From the NCBI GenBank assembly GCA_012295275.1, contig CM022672.1, positions 19,797,394 through 19,861,393 of the forward strand: 64,000 bases of DNA. The letters run 5' to 3'. The notes beneath the pieces are model-generated. The model saw nothing but the letters and a program-made list of their open reading frames with translations. It did no database searches and was not told the DNA's origin. The stretch comes from Chrysomallon squamiferum (taxonomy: Eukaryota > Mollusca > Gastropoda > Neomphalida > Peltospiridae). Position numbers and translations under genes: made by a program. Shown here in pieces: positions 13,437-24,760 of this stretch. Every line of letters begins with the position of its first letter. Position 1 is the stretch's first letter.

Positions 13437-13454
13437 TTATTATTATTATTATTA

Positions 13455-13496
<42 letters not shown>

Positions 13497-13540
13497 CATC
13501 ATCATCATCATTTTGTTGTTGTTGTTGTTGTTGTTGTTAG
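13437..13540. repeat. (TTA)n-(ATC)n-(TTG)n compound microsatellite
   Basis: Three trinucleotide blocks follow each other: TTA, then ATC, then TTG. Confidence 0.9.
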
Positions 13541-14037
13541 TTATATCTGCATAAACTCACGTTTCCATGGTGATACTTTTCAGCTTCGTCAGGAAATTTC
13601 AGCTTCTTGTTGGCAGAAACATTGTTAATGAAATTGCAAAACCATATTACGAGGATTTTTTGTTCGTAATCGCGAAGGGAGCAGAAAATAACACGAAGAG
13701 ACGTTTTGAAAATTTCTCTAATCCTGCCTTCTGACAACTCCTCTAAAAGCTTTGCGACAGACTTACATACAATTAAGATGAGATCAAATATTGAGACATG
13801 CGTAAAGAATCTGTTTAGAAAGCTTTATACGTTGCGTTCTTACGGTGAGTGTTGGACTTTTGTTGTCGTTTTAAGCATCTTGTTGTTCACACATTAAAAG
13901 ATAACACTCTGTATTTTTACTGCTGGTTTTTATTATTACAAGATATTATTACACGTGGGCTGAGTGAGTGAATGAATGTTTATTTCTTCAACCAAACATC
14001 TACAAGTCCGAACATTAAAACAGTTTTCAAGTGTGTT
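13541..14037. other. Unique DNA with a short block shared with the hAT-like element
   Basis: At 13622-13655 there is a block that matches 14129-14162, inside the hAT-like element, at about 31 of 34 positions. It includes the shared cores AATGAAATT and CAAAACCATATTA. This may be a fragment of a related element. No terminal repeats were found around it. Confidence 0.4.
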
Positions 14038-14069
14038 TTTTTGTTGTTGTTGTTGTTGTTGTTGCTGTT

Positions 14070-14358
14070 GTTATCAACAGTGTCGTGGTGCAGAGGGAGG
14101 TGGCCGAAGGGGCGGTGGTTCCGGGCATTGGTAATGAAATTACAAAACCATATTATGCGAAACTTAATAAATCTGGTTCATTTATATTTAAATCTGGTAA
14201 CGTGTTTATTTTATGTTTCATCTACATTTACATATACAAAATATCTTCCTTTCTCGTAATATTTCTCAGTACTAGCCGTTATACTTGAATCTTTGGGGCA
14301 TACAATCAAGGAGTTGGCCCCGGGCATCACCAGACCTCTGCACGCCACTGGTTATCAA
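14070..14358. mobile_element. Non-autonomous hAT-type transposon (MITE) with 8-bp TSD
   Basis: The element occupies 14078-14350 (273 bp). The left end reads CAGTGTCGTGGTGCAGAGG. The right end, reverse-complemented, reads CAGTGGCGTGCAGAGG. These are imperfect terminal inverted repeats with a 2-nt indel. GTTATCAA flanks it on both sides (14070-14077 and 14351-14358) as an exact 8-bp target-site duplication. An 8-bp TSD and CAGTGGCG-like ends are typical of the hAT superfamily. At this size it has no transposase and would depend on a related autonomous element. It inserted at the edge of a TTG repeat. Confidence 0.8.
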
Positions 14359-14449
14359 CGTCGTCATCATCATCATCATCAACTGTTTATTTATTCAAAC
14401 TGAATGTTGAATAACATCAATGTCATGATCTACTGTTATCGACTGTGTA

Positions 14450-14450
14450 T

Positions 14451-14488
<38 letters not shown>

Positions 14489-14618
14489 ATATATGTATGT
14501 GTGTGTTGGCGAACATATGTGTACTAACATATATGTACATGAATGTGTAGCATGTATCTAGATTTATATGTTTGTATCTTTATATATATGTATGTGTGTG
14601 TGTGTATGTATGTATTTT
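14450..14618. repeat. (GT)n and GTAT repeat
   Basis: A GT run near 14455-14486 passes into degenerate GTAT units that reach the edge of SINE-like copy B. Confidence 0.85.
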
Positions 14619-14800
14619 GGAATGAATATTTGATTGTGTTGTCTACGTCTGATCAGACGCTGCAGACAGACAGTATTCATGACCGCGCTGACAAATGAAG
14701 ACGAAGTCCAGTCACGACTGAGAAACGTCACATACAGCTGCCGAGACTCGAACGAAAGGCACATAATCGCCTCCACTCTTCCAGGTGCCATAACAACCTT
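14619..14800 (-). mobile_element. SINE-like dispersed repeat, copy B (longest)
   Basis: The core matches copies A and C: CTGATCAGAC, CAGTATTCATGACCGC, GACGAAGTCCAGTCACGAC, CAGCTGCCGAGACTCGAACG. On the minus strand CGTTCGAGTCTC closely resembles a Pol III B box. TGGCACCTGG about 45 nt upstream of it could be a degenerate A box. Both flanks are GTAT/GT microsatellites. Short antisense frames here are shadows of the repeat. Confidence 0.65.
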
Positions 14801-15000
14801 GTGTATGTGTGCCCGTTTGTATGTATGTAAGTATGTTTGTTTGTGTGTGTGTGTATATGTATGTGTGTATGTATGTATGTATGTATGTATGCATTAGTAT
14901 ATTTTTGTGTCTTTGTATGTATATATGTGTGTGTATGTGTGTCTATTTGTGTTTGATGTATGTGTGTGTGTATGTGCATGTGTTTCTGCATGAATGAAAT
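14801..15000. repeat. (GTAT/GTGT)n microsatellite
   Basis: A degenerate tetranucleotide array abuts SINE-like copy B. Confidence 0.9.
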
Positions 15001-15589
15001 GACGTATGTTCAAGTATATATAAACGTGTGTTTGCGACGTATGTGCAAATAAATATTACACACTTTCAAGCATCTGGGTTGTATTTTTGTGATAAGAATA
15101 TGATTATAAAAAAACGTTTTCATCGACACTTTCTTATTATCTCACAAAGGAACGGTTATGTAAAATATCTGCAGTCAAAATAAAACAACTGCTCTGAAAA
15201 TACAAGAGACGCTTGAACTGCTATCTTTAACTATATGAAATAATTATACTTCAGAATCATAACAACAACAACAACAACAACAACAACACAACCAATAATA
15301 ATAATTATAAATAAATAACGTAGGGTTAATGATTATAATAGTGAAAAAGCCGTACCAAACACCTATTTTGTTTTCTGATCTATTTTGCAGCTAATACGTG
15401 AAGAGTGGTATATATGATCTTTCATCGTCGTAGAAAATATATAAAAGCAATATGTACACTATACTCTTCATTAAAAATGTATGTGAAAAGAAAACAGTTT
15501 CATTTAACGTTAAGTTTAAGATGTAACCAGTTCAGATATTCCGATAACTGACATTTCATTAAAATAAAAGATTCATATTTCTTTTTCCG

Positions 15590-15620
<31 letters not shown>

Positions 15621-15731
15621 TGTAATCTATCTCAAAAGAACAGCTATTTTAAACTAGAGAAAAAAAACAACTTATTTTTAATTTTCAAAAACAATTTCTA
15701 ATAAAACCAAACTGAAACCATTCAAGATGAA

Positions 15732-15800
<69 letters not shown>

Positions 15801-18537
15801 AATCATCATCATTATTATTCCTGCCTAATGTACTGTCTGTTGCTCCGGGCCATAGTTTCAGCACACCGAACATTTGCAGAAAATATATTAACCTTTACAT
15901 TAAGCCATTTAGAAAGTATAAAAATAACAGAAATGTACTTTCATGAAATTCTAAGTGTAAACCAATAATTAATTTATCATATAACAGAGACACAAAGAAG
16001 ATACGACATCAGGTTACTGCGTCGGGAACAAATCATTTCAGCAGAACAAGATATCAAATAATGCGTTCTGTCCGAAATAAAATTCCTTAATTATATTCAG
16101 TTTATTTCTCGACGCATGTTTGTGACGCATTTTGGTCTATTGCGGTTCTTTATATATTTATTTCTATTCACCGGAAATGATGTTTTGCGCACAGGACACG
16201 TGGCTTAAGTTTCAGACAATATTTTATCCAATAATTGCTGTAAACAGTCCGTCTAATTTAGTGTTGTAAATATATATTCACTTCGTAAATAGAGCACTAA
16301 ATAGAACAGCAAAAGTTGTTTCTTATTTATGGGGCTTGGCGAGGTTTTGAACAGTCTGTAATAATTACAGTCATTTACAGATAGTCTCAGACTAATTTCC
16401 ATTTGGGAAAAAAAAAAAAAATTGATAGGCTAAGAAGCAATTTTATTGTATTTATTTATTTATTTATTTATTTATTTATGTTTAGTTTGTCACTTATGTT
16501 TAGATCTTTCCTTTAACACGCTTACCACAAACATTTCTATCACAGCAGTGGTTAAAAAAAAAAAAATGTTTTAAGTTTTCAAAACTTTAGTGTTTTTCTT
16601 TTTATTATTTTCTTCTTTTTTTTCAAGAGACACAGACAATATCTTATCTAGTTACAGTCAACAGTCCATCGAATTTTAAAATTTTATAACACCGATCATT
16701 CATATCCTGTAGAAACTTTCGTATCAGTTACACACAAAGCATTTCATTAACATTTTAACTAGATGATGACGTACCTGCAACTGTCACATGCAGACAGATC
16801 AACAGAGAAAATCTTCTAAACGTAACTGAGAATACAAGAATATCTTTTTTTTTGTTTTTTTTTTTTTTCACAAAAACTCGAAACAGAGAAGATGACGAGC
16901 TTTATTTCACTGCAGTGCATACACTTAGCAATAATAAAAGAACGAACGCAATAAATTAAGGAATAAAAGGAGATCTGAATGTATACTAATTAATGAATGA
17001 ACGAAGAAATAATTAAATGAAAAAAAGATCGAATTAATGAATAGGATGCAAGGAAATGCAAGAATGAATGACAACAAAAATGATTAAATTTGTTTTCACT
17101 GAACTAATATAAAGCAGTATAAAATATTGACTTTTTCGATGCCAGAGTAAACGAATAAATGTTATGATTATCATTTAGATTATTAAGCAGATAATTTAAA
17201 CTTTTATAATGATTTGTAATTGTGTTGTTCTTTTTTTTTTTTTCACAGGCAGCATAATCTTCTTGTAAGTGTTAACGACATTTTATACAACACGATAACG
17301 TGAAAAGCAGTATGAATATTTTATTATTCAGCAGCAAGTTAGGACTGTACTGCGCAAATGTTGTCGTATTTTATGTAATTCGTCGTTTAAAACGATGTCT
17401 TTATATGGGTATGTATTTGTTTGGTTTTGTGTGGGTGTTTTTTGTTGTTGTTGTTGTTGTTGTTGTTCTTTTGTGTACGTTTGAGTGTGTCTGATTGTGT
17501 GTTTCTGAGTTTGGTCTTTATGTATGTTAATGACTGTAAATTGGATTAGTATTTTTCATACGTTTTTCCGCTACTACTTTCTCTTTATTTTTCTCGGTTT
17601 TTATGGGTTTTATTTTTTTCCTCTTATATTCCATTTCTTATTAATGTATTAAATTAATATATCTTGTAGTAATGGCCCTTATGTAATATTTTATATATTT
17701 TACACTGTGTTTATTTCATTATTGTCTGAAGACGTCAATCAGAAGAATTCCTGCACATGAGATCAATACATTTCGAAGTCAGTATATGACAGTCTCAAAG
17801 GATGGGGAATTTTATATAAATATTACTCCTTAATGGTGGATTGATTTCAAGTTGTAATGGAGATACAATATGAAATGTACTTGAAATATAAAATACACAT
17901 CAAGAAAAGACGAGAGAGTGAACGGAAGACAAAAGAAAATGAGGGTCTTAAAGAGTGCGGCAACAGGTAACTAGGCAGAGAGAAATGAAGAAAATGACGG
18001 GAGAGACATAGACAGAGAGACGGACAGACAAGAAAGAAACGGAGAGAATATTCGAAAAACATATATATATATATTCGTATCCATCAATTAATTACTTAAT
18101 AACCATCCTTTCAAGCTACCATTTATTGTGAGAGATTCGAGTTTGAATGTTACCTCATGGATCTAATCCTAGTAGCAAAAACGTTCGGACAATCGCAACA
18201 AGAACTGACTTCAGATTATAACAGTTGTAAATCCTGAGCTATTGCCTCTGAATGCGTCTAGAATTACTCGAAAATACGACGGACGTTCGTGAGAAATGCG
18301 AGAAGAATGATTTACTTGGCGATATCTAGAAAGAGGTGAATAACAAATAGATCACCATAGCGAGCTTTTCTGACTATTTTATGTGCAATCTCACATGAAC
18401 TTCGTAGAGTTTGACAAAGCAAAGTGATAGACGTATTTTCAGTTAAATTATTCTGAATGACTGATTCTTTGACTGATTACAAACGAGAAGAAAATACTTT
18501 CTTTTAATTTCCTGTATATTTCAGAACTGGGAGAGTC

Positions 18538-18629
<92 letters not shown>

Positions 18630-19386
18630 GTATTTTGCTCTATCTGTATATCTGTGTGTTTCTGTCTGTCTGCCAATTCTTCTCTCTTTCCATTCAACCT
18701 ATAAATCTCTTTTTCTCACCTCTCTTGATTTCCTTTTCACTCTGACAAAATTAAATATCGTTACTGAGTGAAAGAAAATCCACCGAGTGAATCGTAACCA
18801 ACTGGCAACAAGGTTTCTTTTATTCAAACAAATCCCCACATGTTGATCCACATGATCCATAATGTGTGAAACGCATGTCAGTATAAAATCTTTTAATATT
18901 CCAGCCATACATTAAAGGCTGGAGGGGGTAATTATCCAGATTACTTAAAAAAGAATACAGATAATGCGACCCTACCACATGCTCGATGTTCCAATATTTG
19001 AAAATTTTCTCAAGTAATATTTTTTTTTACAAATACAGGAAAATATGAGTTTAAAACTGAATGTTATGAACTTACTGACAATGGTTAAAAAATTTACTTT
19101 TTTCTTCTTTTTTTTTCTTATTACTCATTTTTCTTTTCTTTTCTTTTCTTTTATTTTAATTTTTTAAATCAAATCTGAGTAGACAGAACGTTTAAATAGC
19201 ATGGTTCATACATGAGAAAAGGTTTAGATATCCTACTGAGGAACGATCGATTTGATGGATGGATAAAAAGACACGTAGATAAATATAAACACAAATATTT
19301 TACTATTTACAGTGTACCGACAAATATATAAAATAAAAATAAACCGTTTTTTGAGTTAGCGACTTTTAACAAAAAAACAATTATTT
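15001..19386. other. Probable intron or intergenic DNA 3' of the receptor exon
   Basis: On the minus strand this follows the receptor's splice donor, so at least part should be intron. It contains a CAA run (15262-15288), poly-T (15590-15618), a TTA/ATC array (15735-15815), an ATTT run (16448-16488), a TTG run (17442-17466), a TA patch (18061-18074) and an 86-bp (CT)n array (18541-18626). I looked for the missing TM6 and TM7 (an NPFIY-type motif on the minus strand) and did not find them. Confidence 0.5.
18541..18626 (+). repeat. (CT)n microsatellite
   Basis: A pure CT run of about 86 bp. Confidence 0.95.
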
Positions 19387-19410
19387 TTATATATAAACAA
19401 AATCACTTAC

Positions 19411-20199
19411 CTTTCTCTTGTTTCTGCTTCTCACGTCCTCCGTGTTTGTAGTATTTCCCGGTGCTTGGGCACCCCATATGTGACAGCCGATTCTAAAGTA
19501 GCAGTAACTAATGACTCCCAGAGGCATTATGTACTGAACGATCACAGAAAACAAGATCCAGTGCTCCTGCAACTTTTGCCAGCTTTCCGGGGCCAGGAAA
19601 AGGCATCTCGGGGGCTCGGAGCCGTTCTGCTTCACCCTGAAATACAGGACGCACGGCAAGCCGGACACGACGGAAAACCACCATATAGCACTGATGATAA
19701 TTACAGCGGAACGTTTTGAGCAGCCGGCTTTGAACGGGTGCAACACGGCGATGTAACGATCAATGGCGATGACACTCAGGGTGATGATGCTGACGTTGAC
19801 GGAGATGATCTGAACGAACGGGGCCAGGGAACACATGAAGTTGGCCAGGACCCACCGCTGCAGCAGCGCCGCCTGGAACTGGAAGGGTATCGAAAACATG
19901 CCGATGATGACGTCCGCTACGGCTAAATTAGCGATGAATATGTTCGTCACGCTGTGCATGCGACGGTTTTTGACAATGACAAAAATCACCAGGCCGTTCC
20001 CAATCACTGCCAGCAGGGATATGGATCCGTACAAAAAAGCAAGCAAGACAATCAGTCCCGGCGGCACCTCGTAAGGATCTTCGGGGACAGAGGCATTCGG
20101 CACCGCACTGGTGGAATTTACTAACACCGTTTCGTTGTCGTCGGCGTAAAGGAGATAATCGGAAATATACGAATTCGACATTTTCGACTTCTGTGACTT
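19411..20199 (-). CDS. Leucokinin/lymnokinin-type neuropeptide receptor, first coding exon (TM1-TM5)
   Basis: This encodes the first 257 residues (ATG at 20181) of a rhodopsin-class GPCR that should bind a kinin-type neuropeptide at the plasma membrane. Visible landmarks are N-glycosylation sites at N16, N22 and N29; GNGLV at 61-65 (TM1); NLAVAD with D90 (TM2); C117 and C193 (TM3-ECL2 disulfide); DRY at 141-143; W167 (TM4); and P220 and Y228 (TM5). The stretch FQFQAALLQRW (100-110), followed by PFVQIISVNVS, is characteristic of leucokinin/lymnokinin receptors. Tachykinin and NPY receptors differ there. After RNKRK in the third intracellular loop a phase-0 donor (GTAAGTGATT) ends the exon at 19411. 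The frame beyond it runs into a stop after seven codons. Upstream, TTTTTTCACAG gives an acceptor with the exon starting at 20199. TM6, TM7 and the tail are on exons not found. Family assignment is fairly sure; ligand is inferred. Confidence 0.85.
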
Positions 20200-20215
20200 C
20201 TGTGAAAAAAATCAA

Positions 20216-20246
<31 letters not shown>

Positions 20247-20776
20247 TTAATCACACGATCGTTACTCCGTATTTTCCATTAAGTGTGAAACTATGTTTTA
20301 AAACAATTTGTACAACTGGTTTGAATTTCGTAATAAATAACTTTAAATCCGAAGTTAAAATTTTCAGAGAAATCTAATAACTGCTGCCCCCCCGACAAAA
20401 AACACTTCTTTTCCCCTTTTTGAAAAACTTTTTCTTCTTCTTCTTCTTTTTAGTTATGTTTCCGCCTCCTTTCTATCATTCTACGAAGACTGAATCTGAA
20501 GCCACATTTAATCTGCGAGTGAAAGCAGCAAAACATACGCGCGGATCAATACGCGGTACCACGTGGTCGTTACGTCATGTCTGAGGGCTGAAAGAATTCG
20601 GATAAATCACCAAGAAGCAGAACTTGTGCACACGGAATGTACTAGCTGCCGGGTAAGACGTGTGTACGCGACACTTTCGGCAGAGGTAAACGGGGAAATG
20701 TATCTCTTACCTCTAATGGCACACAACTACAGATTAACGACGAACCGTAGTTTCTAACAGAAAAGAAAATACTTAC
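20200..20776 (-). other. Candidate 5'-UTR intron of the receptor gene
   Basis: The minus strand shows a strong donor, ACT|GTAAGTAT, at 20777/20776. It also shows a polypyrimidine-CACAG acceptor at 20200, next to a TA/poly-T tract (20218-20248). Together they define a 577-bp intron and a non-coding exon from 20777 upward. The splice sites are visible; their pairing is inferred. Confidence 0.35.
20559..20577. promoter_or_regulatory. Palindromic E-box (CCACGTGG) next to a CRE-like site (TTACGTCA)
   Basis: CCACGTGG at 20559-20566 and TTACGTCA at 20570-20577 lie 380 bp upstream of the receptor start codon, within a GC-richer segment (20520-20760). Either this is promoter-proximal DNA or it is an enhancer within the candidate first intron. 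The motifs are visible; the function is inferred. Confidence 0.3.
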
Positions 20777-21120
20777 AGTGCTGTAGTCTAGTCTGAGAAA
20801 GTCACAATGAGGTAGCGTATGTATGTATGACTTCTGTGTGTCGAGGAAACATTCGGGTATATTCTTTCTGACATGAAAGGATGCACAAGATTGATGTGTA
20901 TTTATGTTGTTTTATATATATTCTTTGTGTATGTGTAGTTATGTTCGTGTGGATGGGAAGAAGAGAAACGTGTGCGAGCTTTGTTTTCTAAAAGCTAAGA
21001 GCAGTTCAACACATACTTTAGGTTGTATGTGCGCGCGCGAGTTTGTGTGTGTATGTGTGTGTGTGTGTGTATATATATATATAGCAGAGGCGGCCATTTA
21101 AAAATGTTTTAATAATAATA
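20777..21120. other. Upstream region of the receptor with GT/AT microsatellite
   Basis: If the donor at 20777 is used, the 5'-UTR exon starts somewhere here on the minus strand. A (GT)n-(AT)n run sits at 21044-21081. No TATA box or initiator can be assigned with confidence. Confidence 0.3.
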
Positions 21121-21389
21121 TACTATACATACACATGTAACAGGTGTGCATGTGTGTGTGATACAGACAGAGAGAGAGAGACAGAAGGATTTGCCTAAGG
21201 CTATAAAGTTATCGTTTCGTAGCTCCGCTTTGTAATATAATAAACAAATAAAAACGTTAAAGCACATCTGAGGTGGAAGTAAAGTTCACTCTGGTACTTG
21301 GCTGTCTACAATATTTCTACACTTTCTAAATCGTGAAATTGCATTTGTAACACTTGTCAGAAGTTGCGACACTTGATGAAATGTTTTCC

Positions 21390-21967
21390 ACTAAAATTGA
21401 ACACTGTAAGTGAAAAAAAGACATGAATTGACAAATTTCAAGTTTTTACATAAGACTGTGAGATAAGTGCAGTTTGCAGTTTCTGTAAGTGTGAGAAGTG
21501 AAATCTCAGTTTAGATAATACTGAGAAATATTTTTTTAGTTTTTAACTGTAAGACTGTGAAAAAGGTGAAAATCGTAATTTATTTAAGTAGAAATTATTT
21601 TTAATGGTTTTTTTATTGTTTTTTTAATACTGTGTTACATAAAATTGATAAAGTGAATCTGAGCTCATGTTAAACTTAAAAAAGAATAAATCTGAATTTA
21701 TGCAATATTAAGAAAATTAATCTAAGAAAAATATTTTCAGTTTGGTAAGATTGTAAAAAGAAAGAAATTTCAATTTGTGTAAAACTGAGAAAATATATTT
21801 CGGTATATGTAAAATTCATAGAAAAAAATTATTTGTGTAATTCTGAGAAAAGAAATATCAGTTTACATAAAACAGAACTGAAAGATTTAAAATGAAAAAT
21901 ATATATATATAAAAAAAAAATTTAGGTTATGTAAAACTGAGAAAAGATATATTAATTTTACATAACA

Positions 21968-21998
<31 letters not shown>

Positions 21999-22065
21999 TT
22001 AAAAATCGTAGTATAAATAAAAACTGAGAAAAGAAATTTCTTTTTTACGTTATACTAAGAACCGA
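21390..22065. repeat. Degenerate ~30-bp tandem repeat (GTAARACTGAGAAAAG core)
   Basis: The motif GTAA-x-ACTGAGAAA-x-TTTCAGTTT recurs about every 28-36 bp (for example at 21449, 21485, 21515, 21549, 21745, 21779, 21809, 21837, 21866 and 21931). Strongly diverged and AT-rich spacers separate some units. Divergence indicates an old minisatellite. An A tract at 21975-21998 lies within it. Confidence 0.65.
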
Positions 22066-23127
22066 ACTAATCTCACTTTATGCCGTAATGAGAAATGGGC
22101 GGATCTTCAGTTTGTGTGAGGGACCAGGACGATCTGAACTGTGGCAAATCGACTGCGTAACTAAACGTTTCTAAAAAGAATGAAACGTTCCACAGATACA
22201 CGCAGTACGGATCCAGCGAATGACGGCAGTGGTCGATTTCTGCTCTCATTAACAAACAGCGACGAAAATGGCGACTGAACAACGTTAAACGTAATCTTTT
22301 TTTTTCTTCTTCTTCTTCTAGAGATAAGTTAGCGTTGGAATAAAATAAAAAAAATAAAAATGTTTACTGTGAACTATTGGTTCCGAAGCCGTTGAATAAA
22401 CTGTATGTATTGGATAGTTCAATACTAAGCAGATACGAAATATAAAAAAATAGAACTTATGTTTTATTTGCATATCTTTTTCAGTTTTTAACTATTTATA
22501 TATAGACATATATATTTGTTTTGTGTGTTTATTTATTTATTTATTTATTTTCTTTGATACTAAAGCACTTTCCTATCATACCATAATGTTATTTATTATT
22601 CCGTTATCTTTGCCTTTCCTAGGATTTCTCTTCAAAACTCTTCTAATCGGTGGACAAATTGGAAAATTACGTTTCGATTATGCGCAGTATAAAAAATATA
22701 TACTTTAACGAAACAGACGCAGCCATATATAAATGTACTTTTATAATAATGATTTATAAAATTAAAAAAAAAAACGGAATCTACTGAAATGAAAGGTTTA
22801 TTTTTTATTCTTATTTTACTTCATTTTATTTTTGGATTTTATCTATAATAAAGTTAATGCTGGATCTCCAAAATAGAGGAAGAGTGAAACTATTTTAAAA
22901 TCTCATTAGAAATACAGGTTAAAACGCAAAGAAAGAATGAAAGAAGAAAAAAAAGGAATGAAAGGAGGAAACCAGAAAGCTATAAAGAAAAAAAAAAAAA
23001 GAGACAGAAAGAAAGAAAGATGAAAGGAGAAAAACAAAAGATATTCTAAAGAAAGAAAAAGTAAACAACGGTATAGTTACATTTTAATAAAAACCTAACT
23101 GTCCAACACGTTATTGGTGGCTGATAC
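22066..23127. other. AT-rich DNA, no gene seen
   Basis: Only an ATTT run (22530-22549) and A/G-rich patches around 22920-23070 stand out. Confidence 0.5.
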
Positions 23128-23215
23128 ATGCATGTATCTGAAGTGTGTGTTTCTGTGTATATGTATGAGTGCCTGTGTGTGTATATGTGTGTATATGTGC
23201 GTGTGTGTGTGAGTG

Positions 23216-23290
<75 letters not shown>
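23128..23290 (+). repeat. (GT)n microsatellite
   Basis: A mixed GT/GTAT lead-in is followed by a pure GT run from about 23218 to 23289. Confidence 0.95.
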
Positions 23291-24173
23291 CTTATAACAT
23301 TTTAAAATGTAATAAAAGTAGAGACATAAACAACTAAATCCTCTTGTGAGTTCTGTTCTGTTTAACTAATTATTATTATTATTAAAAAATTTTTAAATAT
23401 AATCGAGAAAAGGATTAAATCTGAGTTCCTGCTGCGTTTTTTTTTTTTTTTCTTGCTTTTAAGAATTAAAGGATAATGGGAAAGATTTGTCTTACAATAT
23501 TATCGTTGAAGAGACACAAAAATCAAACGTCCTTGTTTGTACTAACTCATTTACTCGTGTTGCTACTATCTACTTACTACTATTACTACAACAACTATTA
23601 TTGCTGCCGTTGAAGATGATGATGATGATGATGATGATATGGCTTTAGTACCTGATCATTTATCCTGAAAGTTTAGGACCCGTTTTCTGTATCGAAGCTT
23701 TTTATCATAGAGACAATGCGAATAAAATATATAATAACAACTGTATTTAACAGTTATATATCTAATATATTATATTTTATATATATATATATATAATTAA
23801 ACTGTAGTATCTGTTATCACGGTAAGTTGCTGTATTGAATTCCATCGCCGCCAGACACAAGTAAACAATTACAAGGCCTCACAAATATATTTTACCTTCA
23901 AGGTATGTTCTTTAATTAAAAAAAATCTGTAATAATGAATTCTAATATACGGAATATTAATAAAATCAGTGCCTGAAGAGAACGTGTTCTTTGTTAGAAA
24001 CATCGTGATTAATGGTAATATGCTTTTTTGTGAGTGTGTAAATGAGTATGTAATTTTCTAACCGTGATTTTGTTTTGTTTGTTGTTTGTTTTGTGTGTTT
24101 TTTTGTATATTTTTTGAATAATTTTGTTTTCATACTTTCTTTGTTTCTGTATTTATTCATTTATGTATATATG

Positions 24174-24204
<31 letters not shown>

Positions 24205-24379
24205 GTTTTGTGTGACTAGATTTTTCTTTAAATTATTTATCTGTTTCTGTCTTTCGTTTTACATTACGTAATACTGAGCAGATTCGTTTTTGACTTTATT
24301 AATTATTTATTTCATGCATGCGTGTATTGAATATTATATTTATTTTACATTTGTGTATATGCTTGTGTATGTATGTATG
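23291..24379. other. AT-rich DNA, no gene seen
   Basis: This holds a GAT run (23615-23638), a small palindrome around AACTGTATTTAACAGTT (23740-23757) and TA runs at 23776-23795 and 24178-24204. Confidence 0.5.
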
Positions 24380-24500
24380 TATATAGTGTATGACTGAATA
24401 CTTTCTGACTTACGTACGACTGATCAGACAATATTCGGGAACGCACTGGAACAGCAGGACAAAGTCCAGTCACGACCTCACAAACCCCATCAGATACAGT
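24380..24500 (-). mobile_element. SINE-like dispersed repeat, copy C (truncated)
   Basis: The core CTGATCAGAC, TTCGGGAACGC, GACAAAGTCCAGTCACGACC and CTCACAAACCCCATCAGATA matches copies A and B. It stops just before the B-box-like segment, where a GTAT array takes over. The truncation is at the side that would be the 5' head of the element. Confidence 0.6.
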
Positions 24501-24760
24501 ATGTATGTACGTGTACGTATGTATGTATCTATGTATGATGTAAATATCTATGTATGTATGTATGTATGTATGTATGTATTTATCTATGTATGTATGTATC
24601 TATGTATGTATGTACGAATGTATGTATGTATGTATTATGTACATGTATGTATGTATGTGTGTAATGTATGTGTATGTATGTATGTATGTTTGTATGTATA
24701 TACACACGTATATGTGAGTGTTTATCTATCTATGTAATCTATCTATTTATCTATCTACAT
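24501..24760 (+). repeat. (GTAT)n microsatellite abutting SINE-like copy C
   Basis: About 260 bp of GTAT with GTAC and ATCT variants. Confidence 0.95.
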
